Positions 36,450-45,322 of a stretch of 64,000 nt of DNA are shown in pieces (the stretch's first letter is position 1; each line of letters starts with the position of its first letter). The DNA is from Muribaculaceae bacterium (GTDB taxonomy: Bacteria > Bacteroidota > Bacteroidia > Bacteroidales > Muribaculaceae), in contig RYWL01000001.1 in NCBI GenBank assembly GCA_003979155.1, forward strand, positions 1-64,000, written 5' to 3'. The notes beneath the pieces were generated by a model that saw nothing but the letters and a program-made list of their open reading frames with translations, searched no databases and was not told the origin of the DNA. Position numbers and translations under genes: made by a program.

Positions 36450-37872
36450 TTATCAGTGGCAGCTGTTCATTCCGCTCGTCACCACGCTCTGGATTGTTAT
36501 CCTGGGCATGGCCTACATACAGTATGCCAATGAGCGCGAATACCGCAAAGACACTGTCGACTCTCAGCTCGACATTGTCACCAAGCGTATTGTGGCCACA
36601 TATGAGACCGACGTCGACCCGACTCAGTTTGTCGACTTCATATGCCGCTACTATATCGAAAATCCAGTCTACGACCGCCTGCGCGTGTCGGTCTATAAAG
36701 ACGGACAGCTGACGCGCAGCTGGGGCGAGCCTATCAGCCTGACGGGCAACACTCCCGAGGAGGGCTACGACAACCACTCCTTCCGCTCGCCGGGCGATTT
36801 CCTTAGTGACCACTATTTCTATTACAAGACCGAAAAAAGTGCCGACGGACGCGTCGTGGTGTATACGGCGCTGCCTGTCGACAACGACATACTGGAGTTT
36901 ACCGTACCCTCGCGCAGCGCATTCCTCGTGCTGATGCTCTTAGGGGGCGTGATGACATTTTTGGCTTATCTGTCAACGCGATACTTCGGACGCAACATAA
37001 GCATTCTCCGCAGCATCGCCGAAAATGCCGCCAACGACACCAACTTTCTGCCCGCGATGGACTATCCTCACGACGAGCTCGGAGACATAAGCCGACAAAT
37101 CACCACTATGTACAACCAGCGCACCAAAGCCATGGAGCGCCAGAAGCAGGAGCACAAAATAGCGCTCCATGCCATAGAGGAAAAGGCCCGCAACAAACGG
37201 CAGATGACCAACAACATAAACCATGAGTTGCGCACCCCTATCGGTGTCATAAAGGGTTATATCGACACCATTATCGACAATCCGACCATGGACGAAGCGT
37301 CGCGCATGCACTTTATAAGCAAGGCGAAAGAGCATGTGGAGCGTCTCGTCAATCTTATTGCCGACGTATCGGCGATAACGCGTCTCGAAGAAGGCGCCGA
37401 CCTCATATCGACCGAAGACATCAACTTCCACGACCTCGTTTTCACCGTGGCGAGCGATATGGAAGAGTCAAAAATACTCGGTCGCATGACTTTCAACTTC
37501 GACATACCCCTCGAATGCCATATCAACGGCAATTACAACCTTTTGCGCGGCATGTTGATAAATCTCGCCAAAAACGCCTCTTCATATTCCAAAGGCACTA
37601 TGTGCGAGGTTATACTTGTATCGGAAGATAACGATTTCTACCACTTTGAATTCCGCGACAACGGCACCGGCGTCGAAGAGCAACACCTCTCCCACCTCTT
37701 CGACCGCTTCTACCGCATCGATTCGGGACGTGCTCGCAAAAACGGCGGCACCGGTCTCGGACTGCCGATTGTGCAGAATACGGTGCTCGCTCACGGCGGC
37801 ACAATCGAAGTACGCAATGGAGAGTTGGGCGGTCTCGCTTTCAGCTTCTCTCTGCCTAAGTTCAAAGAGTAA
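36427..37872 (+). CDS. Membrane sensor histidine kinase
   Basis: A 481-residue protein with two membrane helices (about 12-32 and 160-182) enclosing a 125-residue periplasmic sensor. A HAMP-like linker (PHDELGDISRQITTMYNQR) and coiled coil lead to the HisKA box NNINHELRTPIGVIKGY with phospho-His near 266. The ATPase domain shows an N box (NLAKNASSYSK), DNGTGVEEQHLSHLFDRFYR and GGTGLGLPIVQNT. The start codon lies inside the response-regulator gene (23-nt overlap), so the pair is co-translated. No target promoter could be assigned; it is not a hybrid SusR/HTCS-type regulator. Confidence 0.93.
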   Translation: MALKRRISYQWQLFIPLVTTLWIVILGMAYIQYANEREYRKDTVDSQLDIVTKRIVATYETDVDPTQFVDFICRYYIENPVYDRLRVSVYKDGQLTRSWGEPISLTGNTPEEGYDNHSFRSPGDFLSDHYFYYKTEKSADGRVVVYTALPVDNDILEFTVPSRSAFLVLMLLGGVMTFLAYLSTRYFGRNISILRSIAENAANDTNFLPAMDYPHDELGDISRQITTMYNQRTKAMERQKQEHKIALHAIEEKARNKRQMTNNINHELRTPIGVIKGYIDTIIDNPTMDEASRMHFISKAKEHVERLVNLIADVSAITRLEEGADLISTEDINFHDLVFTVASDMEESKILGRMTFNFDIPLECHINGNYNLLRGMLINLAKNASSYSKGTMCEVILVSEDNDFYHFEFRDNGTGVEEQHLSHLFDRFYRIDSGRARKNGGTGLGLPIVQNTVLAHGGTIEVRNGELGGLAFSFSLPKFKE

Positions 37873-37940
37873 GACAATCTGTTTTGCTCACATACTGAAA
37901 ATGTGATGCACATATATACCTGATACCAATCTTCTTACAA

Positions 37941-40900
37941 ATGAAAAACCATCTTCTCATGTTTGCTTGCCTTGCCGCACTCAATGCCACGGCAATGCCC
38001 TCTGCACACACGCTGTGGACAATAGGCGAGGCCGACAATTCTGCAGACGAATTTGCACTGGCACCAAATGGATTCCGTCAATTTCTTGCAAAGGACTTCG
38101 GATACGAAGACAAGTATTACATGGTCGGATTTTCAGCTCCCGACCACGACTTTCCGTATGTGCTTCCCGGCCCGACCGACACATGGGGCGGCACATGGTC
38201 GACAGCAGGATGGCGCACACACCAGGTGAATGTGCTCTTCTGTCTCGACAAAAAAGACGATAACAGTGACTACGAACTTGTGCTCGACCTTGCCGACTAT
38301 GCCAAAACCCACCTGCCCCTGGTAAAAGTCAGCGTCAACGACCAGACTGCATATTATCCGTTGAGCGCCGAGGGCAAATACGCCGTACCACAACGCAAAG
38401 CCGGCACATGCGAAGCCGCAACCGATACATTGTCGCTCTCCGGCGATTTGTCGGAAGCCACACCCTGCAGAATCACAATGCCGGTCGATAAAGGCGTGCT
38501 CCGCGACGGCGGTAATGAGGTGTCGGTGACAGTGCTCGAAGGCTCATGGATTCTTTTCGACAGGGTTGCACTGACAGGTAGCGGAAAAGCAAGGGTATCC
38601 GCGCCACAGTCGGCCTTTGTCCGCGAAGTGAAAGAAGCCGGCTACCAGCTCGGCGACACACAGCCGCTCATTGTCGACATAGAGCATCTTTCGGGAAACC
38701 CACAGATTAGAGTAGAGCTCGACGGCAAAAACATATTGGAGCAGGAAATCAACGCCGGCCGATATCAGCTTGAGGCTCCCATGCCCGAAGTAAAGAAGAA
38801 AAAAGAAAGCAAATACGCCGTATATTGCGACAACCGCAAGATTGCGTCGGGTAAAGTGCAGCGCTCGCCACAGCGTCGGCAGACGCCGGCCGACTATGTC
38901 GACACCCGGACAGGCACCGCACATTCCCGCTGGATGATAGCTCCGGGGCCCTGGATGCCTTTCAGCATGGTAAAACTCAGCCCCGACAACCAGAACAGCG
39001 GCTGGCAGGCCGGATATCAGCCTTCGTTTGAGAATATCGGCTGCTTCAGCCACATTCACGAGTGGACTCTCGCCGGACTGGGCATAATGGCTACGAACGG
39101 CGACCTCAAAGTGCGCGTCGGCGACGAGCAGAAACCCGACGAAGGATACCGCTCGCGTATCGACAAGAAGACCGAAGTGGCGGCTATCGGCTATTACTCG
39201 GCCGACCTCACCGACTACGACATCAAAGCCGAAATTACGGCAACGACACGTTGCGGCCGCGAGCGTTTCACATTTCCGACCGACCGCGGCGACGGACGCA
39301 TTCTCATAGACCTGCATCCCGAAGCCGAGTATGGCTTCCAACTCAAGGACATAAAAGTCACCAAAGTATCCCCTACCCGTATAGAGGGCTATTGCCACCA
39401 ATACTCTAAGGGGGTGTGGAGCAGCGACGCCGACCAGGACTATGTTGTCAACTTCATTGTCGAGTTCGACCGTCCGATGCTCTCAATGGGCAGCTGGTGC
39501 GACGATAAAATAAAGACCGACACCGACGAACTCAAATCGGGTGGGTGTGGGTATGCCGGAGTTTTCGCCACATTCTCCACTGCCGAAAATCCAGTAGTGA
39601 ACGTCCGCACAGCCATATCGCCCGTATGCATCGCCAATGCCGCCGAAAACCTTCATACTGAGCTTGCCGGACCCTTCGGCTGGGACTTCGATGCAGTAAG
39701 GAAGAATCAGGTCGACACATGGAACGACCTCTTCGGCCGTATAGAGATAAAGACCAACGACCGTATAGAAAAAGGAAAATTCTACAACAATATGTATCGC
39801 GCACTCTGCAGCCGCAATATATGGAGCGACTGCAACGGCGAGTGGATTGCCACCGATGGCAAAAAGCATTGCGTGGATAACCCGGCCAACGACGTGATGC
39901 TCGGCTGCGATGCCTTCTGGAACACGTTCTGGAATCTGAATCAATTCTGGAATCTCGTCACGCCAGAGTGGTCGAGCCGCTGGGCTAAATCGCAGCTCGC
40001 GCTCTACGATGCAAACGGATGGCTCGCAAAAGGTCCGGCAGGACTGAATTATATTCCTGTAATGGTGGCCGAGCATGAAATTCCTCAGATTGTGAGCGCA
40101 TGGCAAATGGGCATACGCGACTTCGACGGCAACAAGGCGCTCGAAGCTGCCGTAAAAATGCAGACAACAACGGCGCAGAAAGTTCACAAAGGTTTTGCCG
40201 GCAACCGCGACCTCTCGGCATATATGGAACACAAATACGTGCCCTGCGACAAAGGTCGTTTCTCAAACACCATGGAGTATTCGTTCGACGACTGGACGGT
40301 AGGACAACTCGCAAAATCACTCGGCAACGAAGAGCTCTACAAGACTTTCAACGACCGCGGCTACTGGTGGAAGAATGTAATCAGCGACGAAGGCTACTGC
40401 CACATGCGCGACAGCAATGGCGAGTGGCTCGCCGACTTCGACCCATTCCGCAGCGGCGCTAACAAACACTATGTAGAAGGCAACGCATGGCAGCTCACTT
40501 TCTTTGTGCCGCAGGATGTGCCGGCCCTCGTGGAAAAAATAGGCCGCAAACGCTTTATCGACCGTCTATCATGGGGCTTCAACCAGGATGAGGCATGGCG
40601 CTATAACGCACCAAACGACCAGTATTGGGATCATCCCGTGGTGCAGGGCAACCAGCAGTCGATGCACTTCGCATATCTCTTCAGTTTTGCCGGACAACCA
40701 TGGCTCACACAGCGCTGGAGCCGTTCGATTCTCGACCGCTACTACGGCTACGGTGTTGGCAATGCCTACCTTGGCGACGAAGACCAGGGACAGATGAGCG
40801 CTTGGGCCGTGATGACCGCACTCGGCCTCTTCCAGACCGACGGCGGCTGCGCGACTGAGCCCGTTTATGAAATTGCCAGCCCTATTTTCGAAGAAGTAAC

Positions 40901-41111
40901 CATCGACCTCGGAGGACGCTATGGCCGCGGCAAATCATTCTCAATAAAAGCACACGGCACTTCGCGCAAAAACATATACGTTCAAAGCGCACGGCTGAAC
41001 GGCAAAGAGCTCAACTCATTCCGCTTCCCGGCGCGGGAGCTCTTAAACGGAGGCGTGCTGGAACTCGTAATGAGGCCGGAGCCTAACAAAAACTGGGGTC
41101 TGGAAAACTGA
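37941..41111 (+). CDS. GH92 alpha-mannosidase with N-terminal lyase-type beta domains
   Basis: A 1056-residue exported protein (signal peptide about 1-18). Residues about 22-215 (HTLWTIGEADNSADEFALAPNG ... EVSVTVLEGSWILFDRVAL) resemble the accessory beta-sandwich of family 4 polysaccharide lyases, probably a binding module. A linker region with KKKKESK follows. The GH92 part runs from about 315 to 1045: RTGTAHSRWMIAPGPWMPFSMVKLSPDNQ, GCFSHIHEWTLAGLG, DAFWNTFWNLNQFWNLVTPE, NTMEYSFDDW, and the calcium/catalytic region GNEDQGQMSAW-like (LGDEDQGQMSAWAVMTALGL). GH92 enzymes are calcium-dependent exo-alpha-mannosidases, so it acts on alpha-mannosides such as N-glycans, not on the beta-mannan of the nearby locus. 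It is a single-gene unit ending at a strong bidirectional terminator. Confidence 0.9.
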   Translation: MKNHLLMFACLAALNATAMPSAHTLWTIGEADNSADEFALAPNGFRQFLAKDFGYEDKYYMVGFSAPDHDFPYVLPGPTDTWGGTWSTAGWRTHQVNVLFCLDKKDDNSDYELVLDLADYAKTHLPLVKVSVNDQTAYYPLSAEGKYAVPQRKAGTCEAATDTLSLSGDLSEATPCRITMPVDKGVLRDGGNEVSVTVLEGSWILFDRVALTGSGKARVSAPQSAFVREVKEAGYQLGDTQPLIVDIEHLSGNPQIRVELDGKNILEQEINAGRYQLEAPMPEVKKKKESKYAVYCDNRKIASGKVQRSPQRRQTPADYVDTRTGTAHSRWMIAPGPWMPFSMVKLSPDNQNSGWQAGYQPSFENIGCFSHIHEWTLAGLGIMATNGDLKVRVGDEQKPDEGYRSRIDKKTEVAAIGYYSADLTDYDIKAEITATTRCGRERFTFPTDRGDGRILIDLHPEAEYGFQLKDIKVTKVSPTRIEGYCHQYSKGVWSSDADQDYVVNFIVEFDRPMLSMGSWCDDKIKTDTDELKSGGCGYAGVFATFSTAENPVVNVRTAISPVCIANAAENLHTELAGPFGWDFDAVRKNQVDTWNDLFGRIEIKTNDRIEKGKFYNNMYRALCSRNIWSDCNGEWIATDGKKHCVDNPANDVMLGCDAFWNTFWNLNQFWNLVTPEWSSRWAKSQLALYDANGWLAKGPAGLNYIPVMVAEHEIPQIVSAWQMGIRDFDGNKALEAAVKMQTTTAQKVHKGFAGNRDLSAYMEHKYVPCDKGRFSNTMEYSFDDWTVGQLAKSLGNEELYKTFNDRGYWWKNVISDEGYCHMRDSNGEWLADFDPFRSGANKHYVEGNAWQLTFFVPQDVPALVEKIGRKRFIDRLSWGFNQDEAWRYNAPNDQYWDHPVVQGNQQSMHFAYLFSFAGQPWLTQRWSRSILDRYYGYGVGNAYLGDEDQGQMSAWAVMTALGLFQTDGGCATEPVYEIASPIFEEVTIDLGGRYGRGKSFSIKAHGTSRKNIYVQSARLNGKELNSFRFPARELLNGGVLELVMRPEPNKNWGLEN

Positions 41112-41131
41112 TCTCGGCCGCATAGCATCAA

Positions 41132-41173
41132 AAAAATATCGGGAAGTGCAGCATCGCAATTCCCGATATTTTT
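41132..41173. terminator. Bidirectional Rho-independent terminator
   Basis: A perfect 14-bp stem (41132-41145 with 41160-41173) with A-run and T-run ends and a 14-nt loop, between the convergent GH92 and purT genes. Confidence 0.85.
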
Positions 41174-41208
41174 ATTTTGTACAGTCTGTAAAGCTATAAG
41201 CTATCGGC

Positions 41209-42393
41209 TCAGAGCACCTCTACATCAAGGGCTTCGTAGGCACGCTCTGCCTTAGCTCTTGCTGCCTCGACAGACTCGTCGGTAGCAAGAATCACAGCCA
41301 TGCGGCGATGTCCGTGTATTTCGGGCTTGCCGAAGATACGGAGCTGTGTGCCGGGCTCGGCAAGCACTTTCTCAAGATTGCCGAACACAACCTTGTCGGT
41401 GTCGCCCTCGACTACCACGGCGCGCGATGCCGACGGGCCGTAGAAACGGATTGCCGGAACGGGAAGACCGAGAAGTGCGCGTGCATGTAGTGCAAACTCA
41501 CTCATATCCTGCGAAATCATTGTCACCATGCCGGTGTCGTGCGGACGGGGCGAAACCTCGCTGAAAATAATGTGGTCGCCCTTGATAAAGAGCTCGACAC
41601 CGAAGATACCGTATCCGCCGAGAGCCGTGGTGATTTTCTCTGCTGCTTCCTGAGCTTCTTTCAGTGCCTGTGCGCTCATGGGCTGCGGCTGCCACGAGTA
41701 ACGGTAGTCTCCATTGACCTGAATATGACCGATAGGCTCGCAGAAGACTGTGCCAGAAGTGCTGCGCACGGTGAGCAGCGTGATTTCATAGTCGAAGTCA
41801 ACAAAGCCCTCTACAATCACGCGTCCGGCGCCGGCGCGACCGCCTTCCTGGGCTTCGTGCCATGCTGCCTCAATGTCTTTTTCCTCGCGCACAGTCGACT
41901 GGCCGTGGCCCGATGAACTCATAACGGGTTTTACAACAACCGGAAGACCGATTTCTTCAATCGCCTGCTTGAATTCCTCATATGTAGAGGCGAAACGGTA
42001 GGGCGAAGTCGGAAGACCGAGTTCTTCGGCAGCAAGACGGCGTATGCCTTCGCGGTTCATGGTAAGGAATGCCGCACGGGCTGTGGGAGTCACATTGTAG
42101 CCTTCTTTCTCAAGCTCTACAAGCATAGGAGTAGCAATAGCTTCAATTTCGGGAATGATGTGGTCGGGCTTCTCTTTCTCCACAATTTCACGCATACGCT
42201 CTCCGTCGAGCATGTTGAACACGTAGCTGCGGTGAGCTACCTGCATTGCCGGGGCGTTGGGATACTTGTCGCAGGCGATAACCTCTACACCTAAACGCTG
42301 AAGCTCGAGAGCTACTTCCTTACCAAGTTCGCCGCTGCCCAAAAGCAGAGCTTTGCGACCCACTGGAGTCATTACAGAACCGATTTTTGCCAT
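41209..42393 (-). CDS. purT: Formate-dependent phosphoribosylglycinamide formyltransferase
   Basis: A 394-residue cytoplasmic ATP-grasp enzyme. [30 protein letters not shown] is the N-terminal nucleotide-binding-like fold, [11 protein letters not shown] the flexible ATP loop, [34 protein letters not shown] the metal and ATP site, and [14 protein letters not shown] the C-terminal signature. It uses formate and ATP to formylate GAR in step three of purine synthesis, independent of folate. The length matches the family. It is the last gene of an operon with the prenyl synthase and TatD genes (3 nt after tatD). Confidence 0.95.
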   Translation of the reverse strand: MAKIGSVMTPVGRKALLLGSGELGKEVALELQRLGVEVIACDKYPNAPAMQVAHRSYVFNMLDGERMREIVEKEKPDHIIPEIEAIATPMLVELEKEGYNVTPTARAAFLTMNREGIRRLAAEELGLPTSPYRFASTYEEFKQAIEEIGLPVVVKPVMSSSGHGQSTVREEKDIEAAWHEAQEGGRAGAGRVIVEGFVDFDYEITLLTVRSTSGTVFCEPIGHIQVNGDYRYSWQPQPMSAQALKEAQEAAEKITTALGGYGIFGVELFIKGDHIIFSEVSPRPHDTGMVTMISQDMSEFALHARALLGLPVPAIRFYGPSASRAVVVEGDTDKVVFGNLEKVLAEPGTQLRIFGKPEIHGHRRMAVILATDESVEAARAKAERAYEALDVEVL

Positions 42394-42396
42394 AGT

Positions 42397-43191
42397 CTAT
42401 AGTTTGAATAAGTTATTTGCATTTTGCACGGTGACAGCTTCAAGCGAAGCGGTGTCGACATCGAGAGCCGCCGCCATTGTATTGAGAATGAAAGGTATAT
42501 ATGCGCTTTCGTTGCGTTTGCCTCTGTTTGGCAACGGCGCGAGATAGGGGGCATCTGTCTCTGTAAGCACGCGCTCTATGCCTATATGCGGCAAAACGCT
42601 GCGTAAACCAGAGTTTTTAAAGGTGACAATACCGCCGATGCCAAAGTAATAGTCGCCCGTACGGCGAATCTGCTCCACATCGTCGGCACAGCCTCCGAAA
42701 CAGTGAAACACTGCCGGCACTTCGCTATGTCCCTGAAGCACTTCAAGCGTCTGCGACAAGCCCTCGCGACAATGGATAATGACAGGCAGGCCGAGCTCCG
42801 AAGCCCATGCGAGCTGCATATCTAAAGCTTCCATCTGTTCGCGTTCGAACTTTCGCTCCCAGTATAGGTCTATTCCTATTTCTCCCACGCCCTTATACAA
42901 TTCGGGCGCAGAGTATAATTCATTTTTAATTATAGCGAGTTCCTCTCGCCAGTTATCGTCGAGTTCGGTAGGATGCAGACCCATTGCGAGCGCCGTCGAC
43001 TCCTGCCTCAAAGCATGAACGGCCTTCATGGGCTCAATGGTGGCCACATTCACATTAGGAAACAGCATCATCTGCACACCGGCTTCTACAGCACGGTCTA
43101 CAGCCGCACACTGCCCTTCATACGACCCGTCTGGCTGCCCGTCGACCGAATATTCGGGCATATACAGATGCGTGTGTGTATCGACAGCCAT
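42397..43191 (-). CDS. TatD-family metal-dependent hydrolase (DNase)
   Basis: A 264-residue TIM-barrel amidohydrolase. Metal-ligand motifs appear in order: VDTHTHLYMPEY at the N-terminus, VGEIGIDLYW near 102, VIIHCREG near 136, FHCFGG near 160, and LTETDAPYLAPLPNRGKRN near 212. This is the TatD/YcfH family, with 3'-5' exonuclease or D-aminoacyl hydrolase activity reported for members. Its ATG shares one base with the stop of the prenyl synthase (TGATG) and its stop lies 3 nt before purT, so translation is coupled on both sides. Confidence 0.93.
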   Translation of the reverse strand: MAVDTHTHLYMPEYSVDGQPDGSYEGQCAAVDRAVEAGVQMMLFPNVNVATIEPMKAVHALRQESTALAMGLHPTELDDNWREELAIIKNELYSAPELYKGVGEIGIDLYWERKFEREQMEALDMQLAWASELGLPVIIHCREGLSQTLEVLQGHSEVPAVFHCFGGCADDVEQIRRTGDYYFGIGGIVTFKNSGLRSVLPHIGIERVLTETDAPYLAPLPNRGKRNESAYIPFILNTMAAALDVDTASLEAVTVQNANNLFKL

Positions 43192-44156
43192 CAGTGATTG
43201 CGGGTTGCTGCCTTACGGGCCAGGTCTACAAAGAAATTTTCAGCATCTCGGTCGAGAGTCACGCCCTGCAGCGCGGCGATGGCCTCCCCGGCATATCGCA
43301 GTGCCACAGCGGCACAACGCTCCGAGAGCTTAAGACGGTCGTATACACGCTTCACCTGAGCCACACGTTCTTCGGGCTCGAGGTCTTCACCGAGAATGCC
43401 CTCCACTTCCTCTTCGGCTTCGGCCAGTGAGGTAATGAGGAGCCATGTTTTTTTCTTGTTTACGATATCTCCGCCGATTTCCTTGCCAAAAACCACGGGG
43501 TCGCCGAATGTGTCGAGCCAGTCGTCCTGCAGCTGAAAGGCGAGGCCGAGCGAAATACCGTAGTTGTAGAACTTGTCGCACACTTCTTCGGTAGCTCCGG
43601 CCATTATGGCGCCAATGCGGCAGGCACAGCCCAGCAGCACCGAGGTCTTGAGCCGTATCATCTCCATATATTCATCTATGGTGACGCTACTCCGCTTCTC
43701 GAACTCCATATCGAGCTGCTGGCCTTCGTCTATCTCGAGAGCCGTGTGGTTGAACACCTCGAATATGTCCTTAAAGTGCTCTCCGGCACCGTCGGCAAGC
43801 ATGCCGTAGGCCATTGAGAGCATAGTATCGCCCGAGAGAATAGCCGTGTTGGCATTCCATTTACGATGAACGGTAAGTTGTCCGCGACGAAGGTCGGCGT
43901 TGTCCATAACATCATCGTGCAGAAGTGTGAAATTATGGTACATCTCCAGAGCTGTCGCCTGATTGATTACAGCAAGAGGGTCGCCGTGGCTCAAGGCGGC
44001 ATATACCGCCATACACAGACAGGGGCGGATACGCTTGCCCCCGGCCGACATTGCATAGCGTATGGGGTCGTAGAGACCTGCGCATACTTCAGGATATTTT
44101 ATTTGCGAGACCGCTTCGTCGGCAAGACGAGTGAAATTGTCTATTGAGAATTCCAT
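43191..44156 (-). CDS. Polyprenyl diphosphate synthase
   Basis: A 321-residue all-alpha trans-prenyltransferase. The ATG at 44156 (MEFSIDNFTRLADEAV) is preferred over the frame start nine codons earlier. It has GGKRIRPCL near 43, the first Asp-rich motif LHDDVMDNADLRRG near 84, and the second motif QLQDDWLDTFGD near 220. FARM residues before the first motif are YHNFTLLHDD; the bulky/small balance cannot fix the chain length, but farnesyl/geranylgeranyl or octaprenyl products are all possible. The product would feed quinone or undecaprenyl synthesis. A -7 element at 44181-44188 heads this three-gene operon. Confidence 0.92.
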   Translation of the reverse strand: MEFSIDNFTRLADEAVSQIKYPEVCAGLYDPIRYAMSAGGKRIRPCLCMAVYAALSHGDPLAVINQATALEMYHNFTLLHDDVMDNADLRRGQLTVHRKWNANTAILSGDTMLSMAYGMLADGAGEHFKDIFEVFNHTALEIDEGQQLDMEFEKRSSVTIDEYMEMIRLKTSVLLGCACRIGAIMAGATEEVCDKFYNYGISLGLAFQLQDDWLDTFGDPVVFGKEIGGDIVNKKKTWLLITSLAEAEEEVEGILGEDLEPEERVAQVKRVYDRLKLSERCAAVALRYAGEAIAALQGVTLDRDAENFFVDLARKAATRNH

Positions 44157-44180
44157 GTGATGTGAGTTGCTCAGTTGGTG

Positions 44181-44188
44181 CAAATTTA
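44181..44188 (-). promoter_or_regulatory. Promoter -7 element of the prenyl synthase-tatD-purT operon
   Basis: The minus strand reads TAAATTTG, 25 nt before the ATG at 44156. It overlaps the longer frame start at 44183, which supports the shorter protein. Confidence 0.6.
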
Positions 44189-44333
44189 GTTAAAAATCGC
44201 GATATTTCCATAGCCGCAGAATAAAAAAACTGTTTTTGTTTCTGCCAGGTTCTCTTTACACCTCTGTTTATTATTTATTCCGCCCCAAACGAAAAATTCC
44301 GGACAAATCATGCGGCATACAATACAAAATACC

Positions 44334-44341
44334 TACCTTTG
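44334..44341 (+). promoter_or_regulatory. Promoter -7 element of the barrel-like protein gene
   Basis: TACCTTTG matches TAnnTTTG, 68 nt before the ATG at 44409. Confidence 0.6.
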
Positions 44342-44408
44342 CGTAGGCTGCACGGCAAGCCGCCTCAGGGAGTCTTCCTTACAATCATAAAACTTTAACC
44401 TAAAACAT

Positions 44409-45206
44409 ATGAAAAAACACTTACTCGCACTTTTCGCCGCAGCTGTTGCCTTTTGCGCAAGTGCCAATCGGATGGGGTGTATTGCCGACGACGCTTTTAT
44501 CGACCGGATCTCAACTCCCGAAACCCATGACTCAGCCACCGGAGAAAGCACCAAACTCGATTCATTCGCACACTCACCTGATTTGAGTCTTCCCGACGCG
44601 TCCGAGTCCGGAATCCGAGCCGGAAACGAAACCTTGCGCCACAGGATTTCTGTAAGCGCAAGCCTGACTTCGGCCTACTCGTATTCGGTTGAATGGGGAT
44701 TTCACTATATGGTATCTCCCAATTTTGGAATCGGCGGCTCAGTGGGCTATTGGAAAAACTACTTTGAAGACGGTTGGGCTTCGGGCGACGGATGGAACAT
44801 CGACGAAGAAGACAACAAACCGTCGAACATCTATCTGCGCCCGTCTTTCATCGTCAAGACTCCTTCGATAGGCATAAAAGCTACACGGTGGTCGCTTTTC
44901 GTCGAGCCTAGCGTAATGCTCAACATTCCATATCAGCGCGTATGCATTGAGAATGTGTTGCACCGACACATAACACGATACGAATATATCAGCACACACG
45001 GCGGGCAGTGGTTCGCCGCGGAGCTGCGCATCGGCATCAGCGCCAAAATCGACCAGCTTCATGCCACGGCCGGCTACCTCATATCGAACCTCGATATCTA
45101 CAGCCAGTACCGTCACCTCAGATACCGGGGCGAATCATTCGAGCAGTTTTATCCCGTAATATCATCCATGCAGGGCGCCTTCATCTCTTTATCGTATGAA
45201 TTCTGA
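44409..45206 (+). CDS. Outer-membrane beta-barrel-like protein of unknown function
   Basis: A 265-residue protein with a signal peptide (MKKHLLALFAAAVAFCASA). After an unstructured N-terminal stretch (about 20-75) there are alternating strands: SVSASLTSAYSYSVEWGFHYMVSPNFGIGGSVGYW, SIGIKATRWSLFVEPSVMLNIPY, and WFAAELRIGISAKIDQLHATAGYLISN, each split here by loops. It ends with an aromatic residue (FISLSYEF), as outer-membrane barrels do. The layout fits an eight-strand porin-like or OmpA/OmpX-like barrel. The gene has its own promoter and no operon partners. Function is unknown. Confidence 0.8.
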   Translation: MKKHLLALFAAAVAFCASANRMGCIADDAFIDRISTPETHDSATGESTKLDSFAHSPDLSLPDASESGIRAGNETLRHRISVSASLTSAYSYSVEWGFHYMVSPNFGIGGSVGYWKNYFEDGWASGDGWNIDEEDNKPSNIYLRPSFIVKTPSIGIKATRWSLFVEPSVMLNIPYQRVCIENVLHRHITRYEYISTHGGQWFAAELRIGISAKIDQLHATAGYLISNLDIYSQYRHLRYRGESFEQFYPVISSMQGAFISLSYEF

Positions 45207-45261
45207 CTTTGCGGTCACACCTTTTTTCACTCAAGGGCAGCAACAATCACATTTTAATTAC

Positions 45262-45269
45262 TACCTTTG
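45262..45269 (+). promoter_or_regulatory. Promoter -7 element of the GH78-glf-glycosyltransferase unit
   Basis: TACCTTTG matches TAnnTTTG, 54 nt before the ATG at 45323. Confidence 0.6.
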
Positions 45270-45322
45270 TCAAACGATGAGTTTTTTTCATCGCATCCTA
45301 TAGGACCAACTACCAATCGACT

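Noticed and set aside
35703..37872. Two-component pair as the mannan regulator
   Set aside because: It is a plain OmpR-type regulator with a classical kinase, lies beyond unrelated genes and lacks the hybrid layout used for glycan sensing in Bacteroidetes.
38544..39401. 285-residue open frame opposite the GH92 gene
   Set aside because: Antisense shadow of a clear glycoside hydrolase; no independent evidence.
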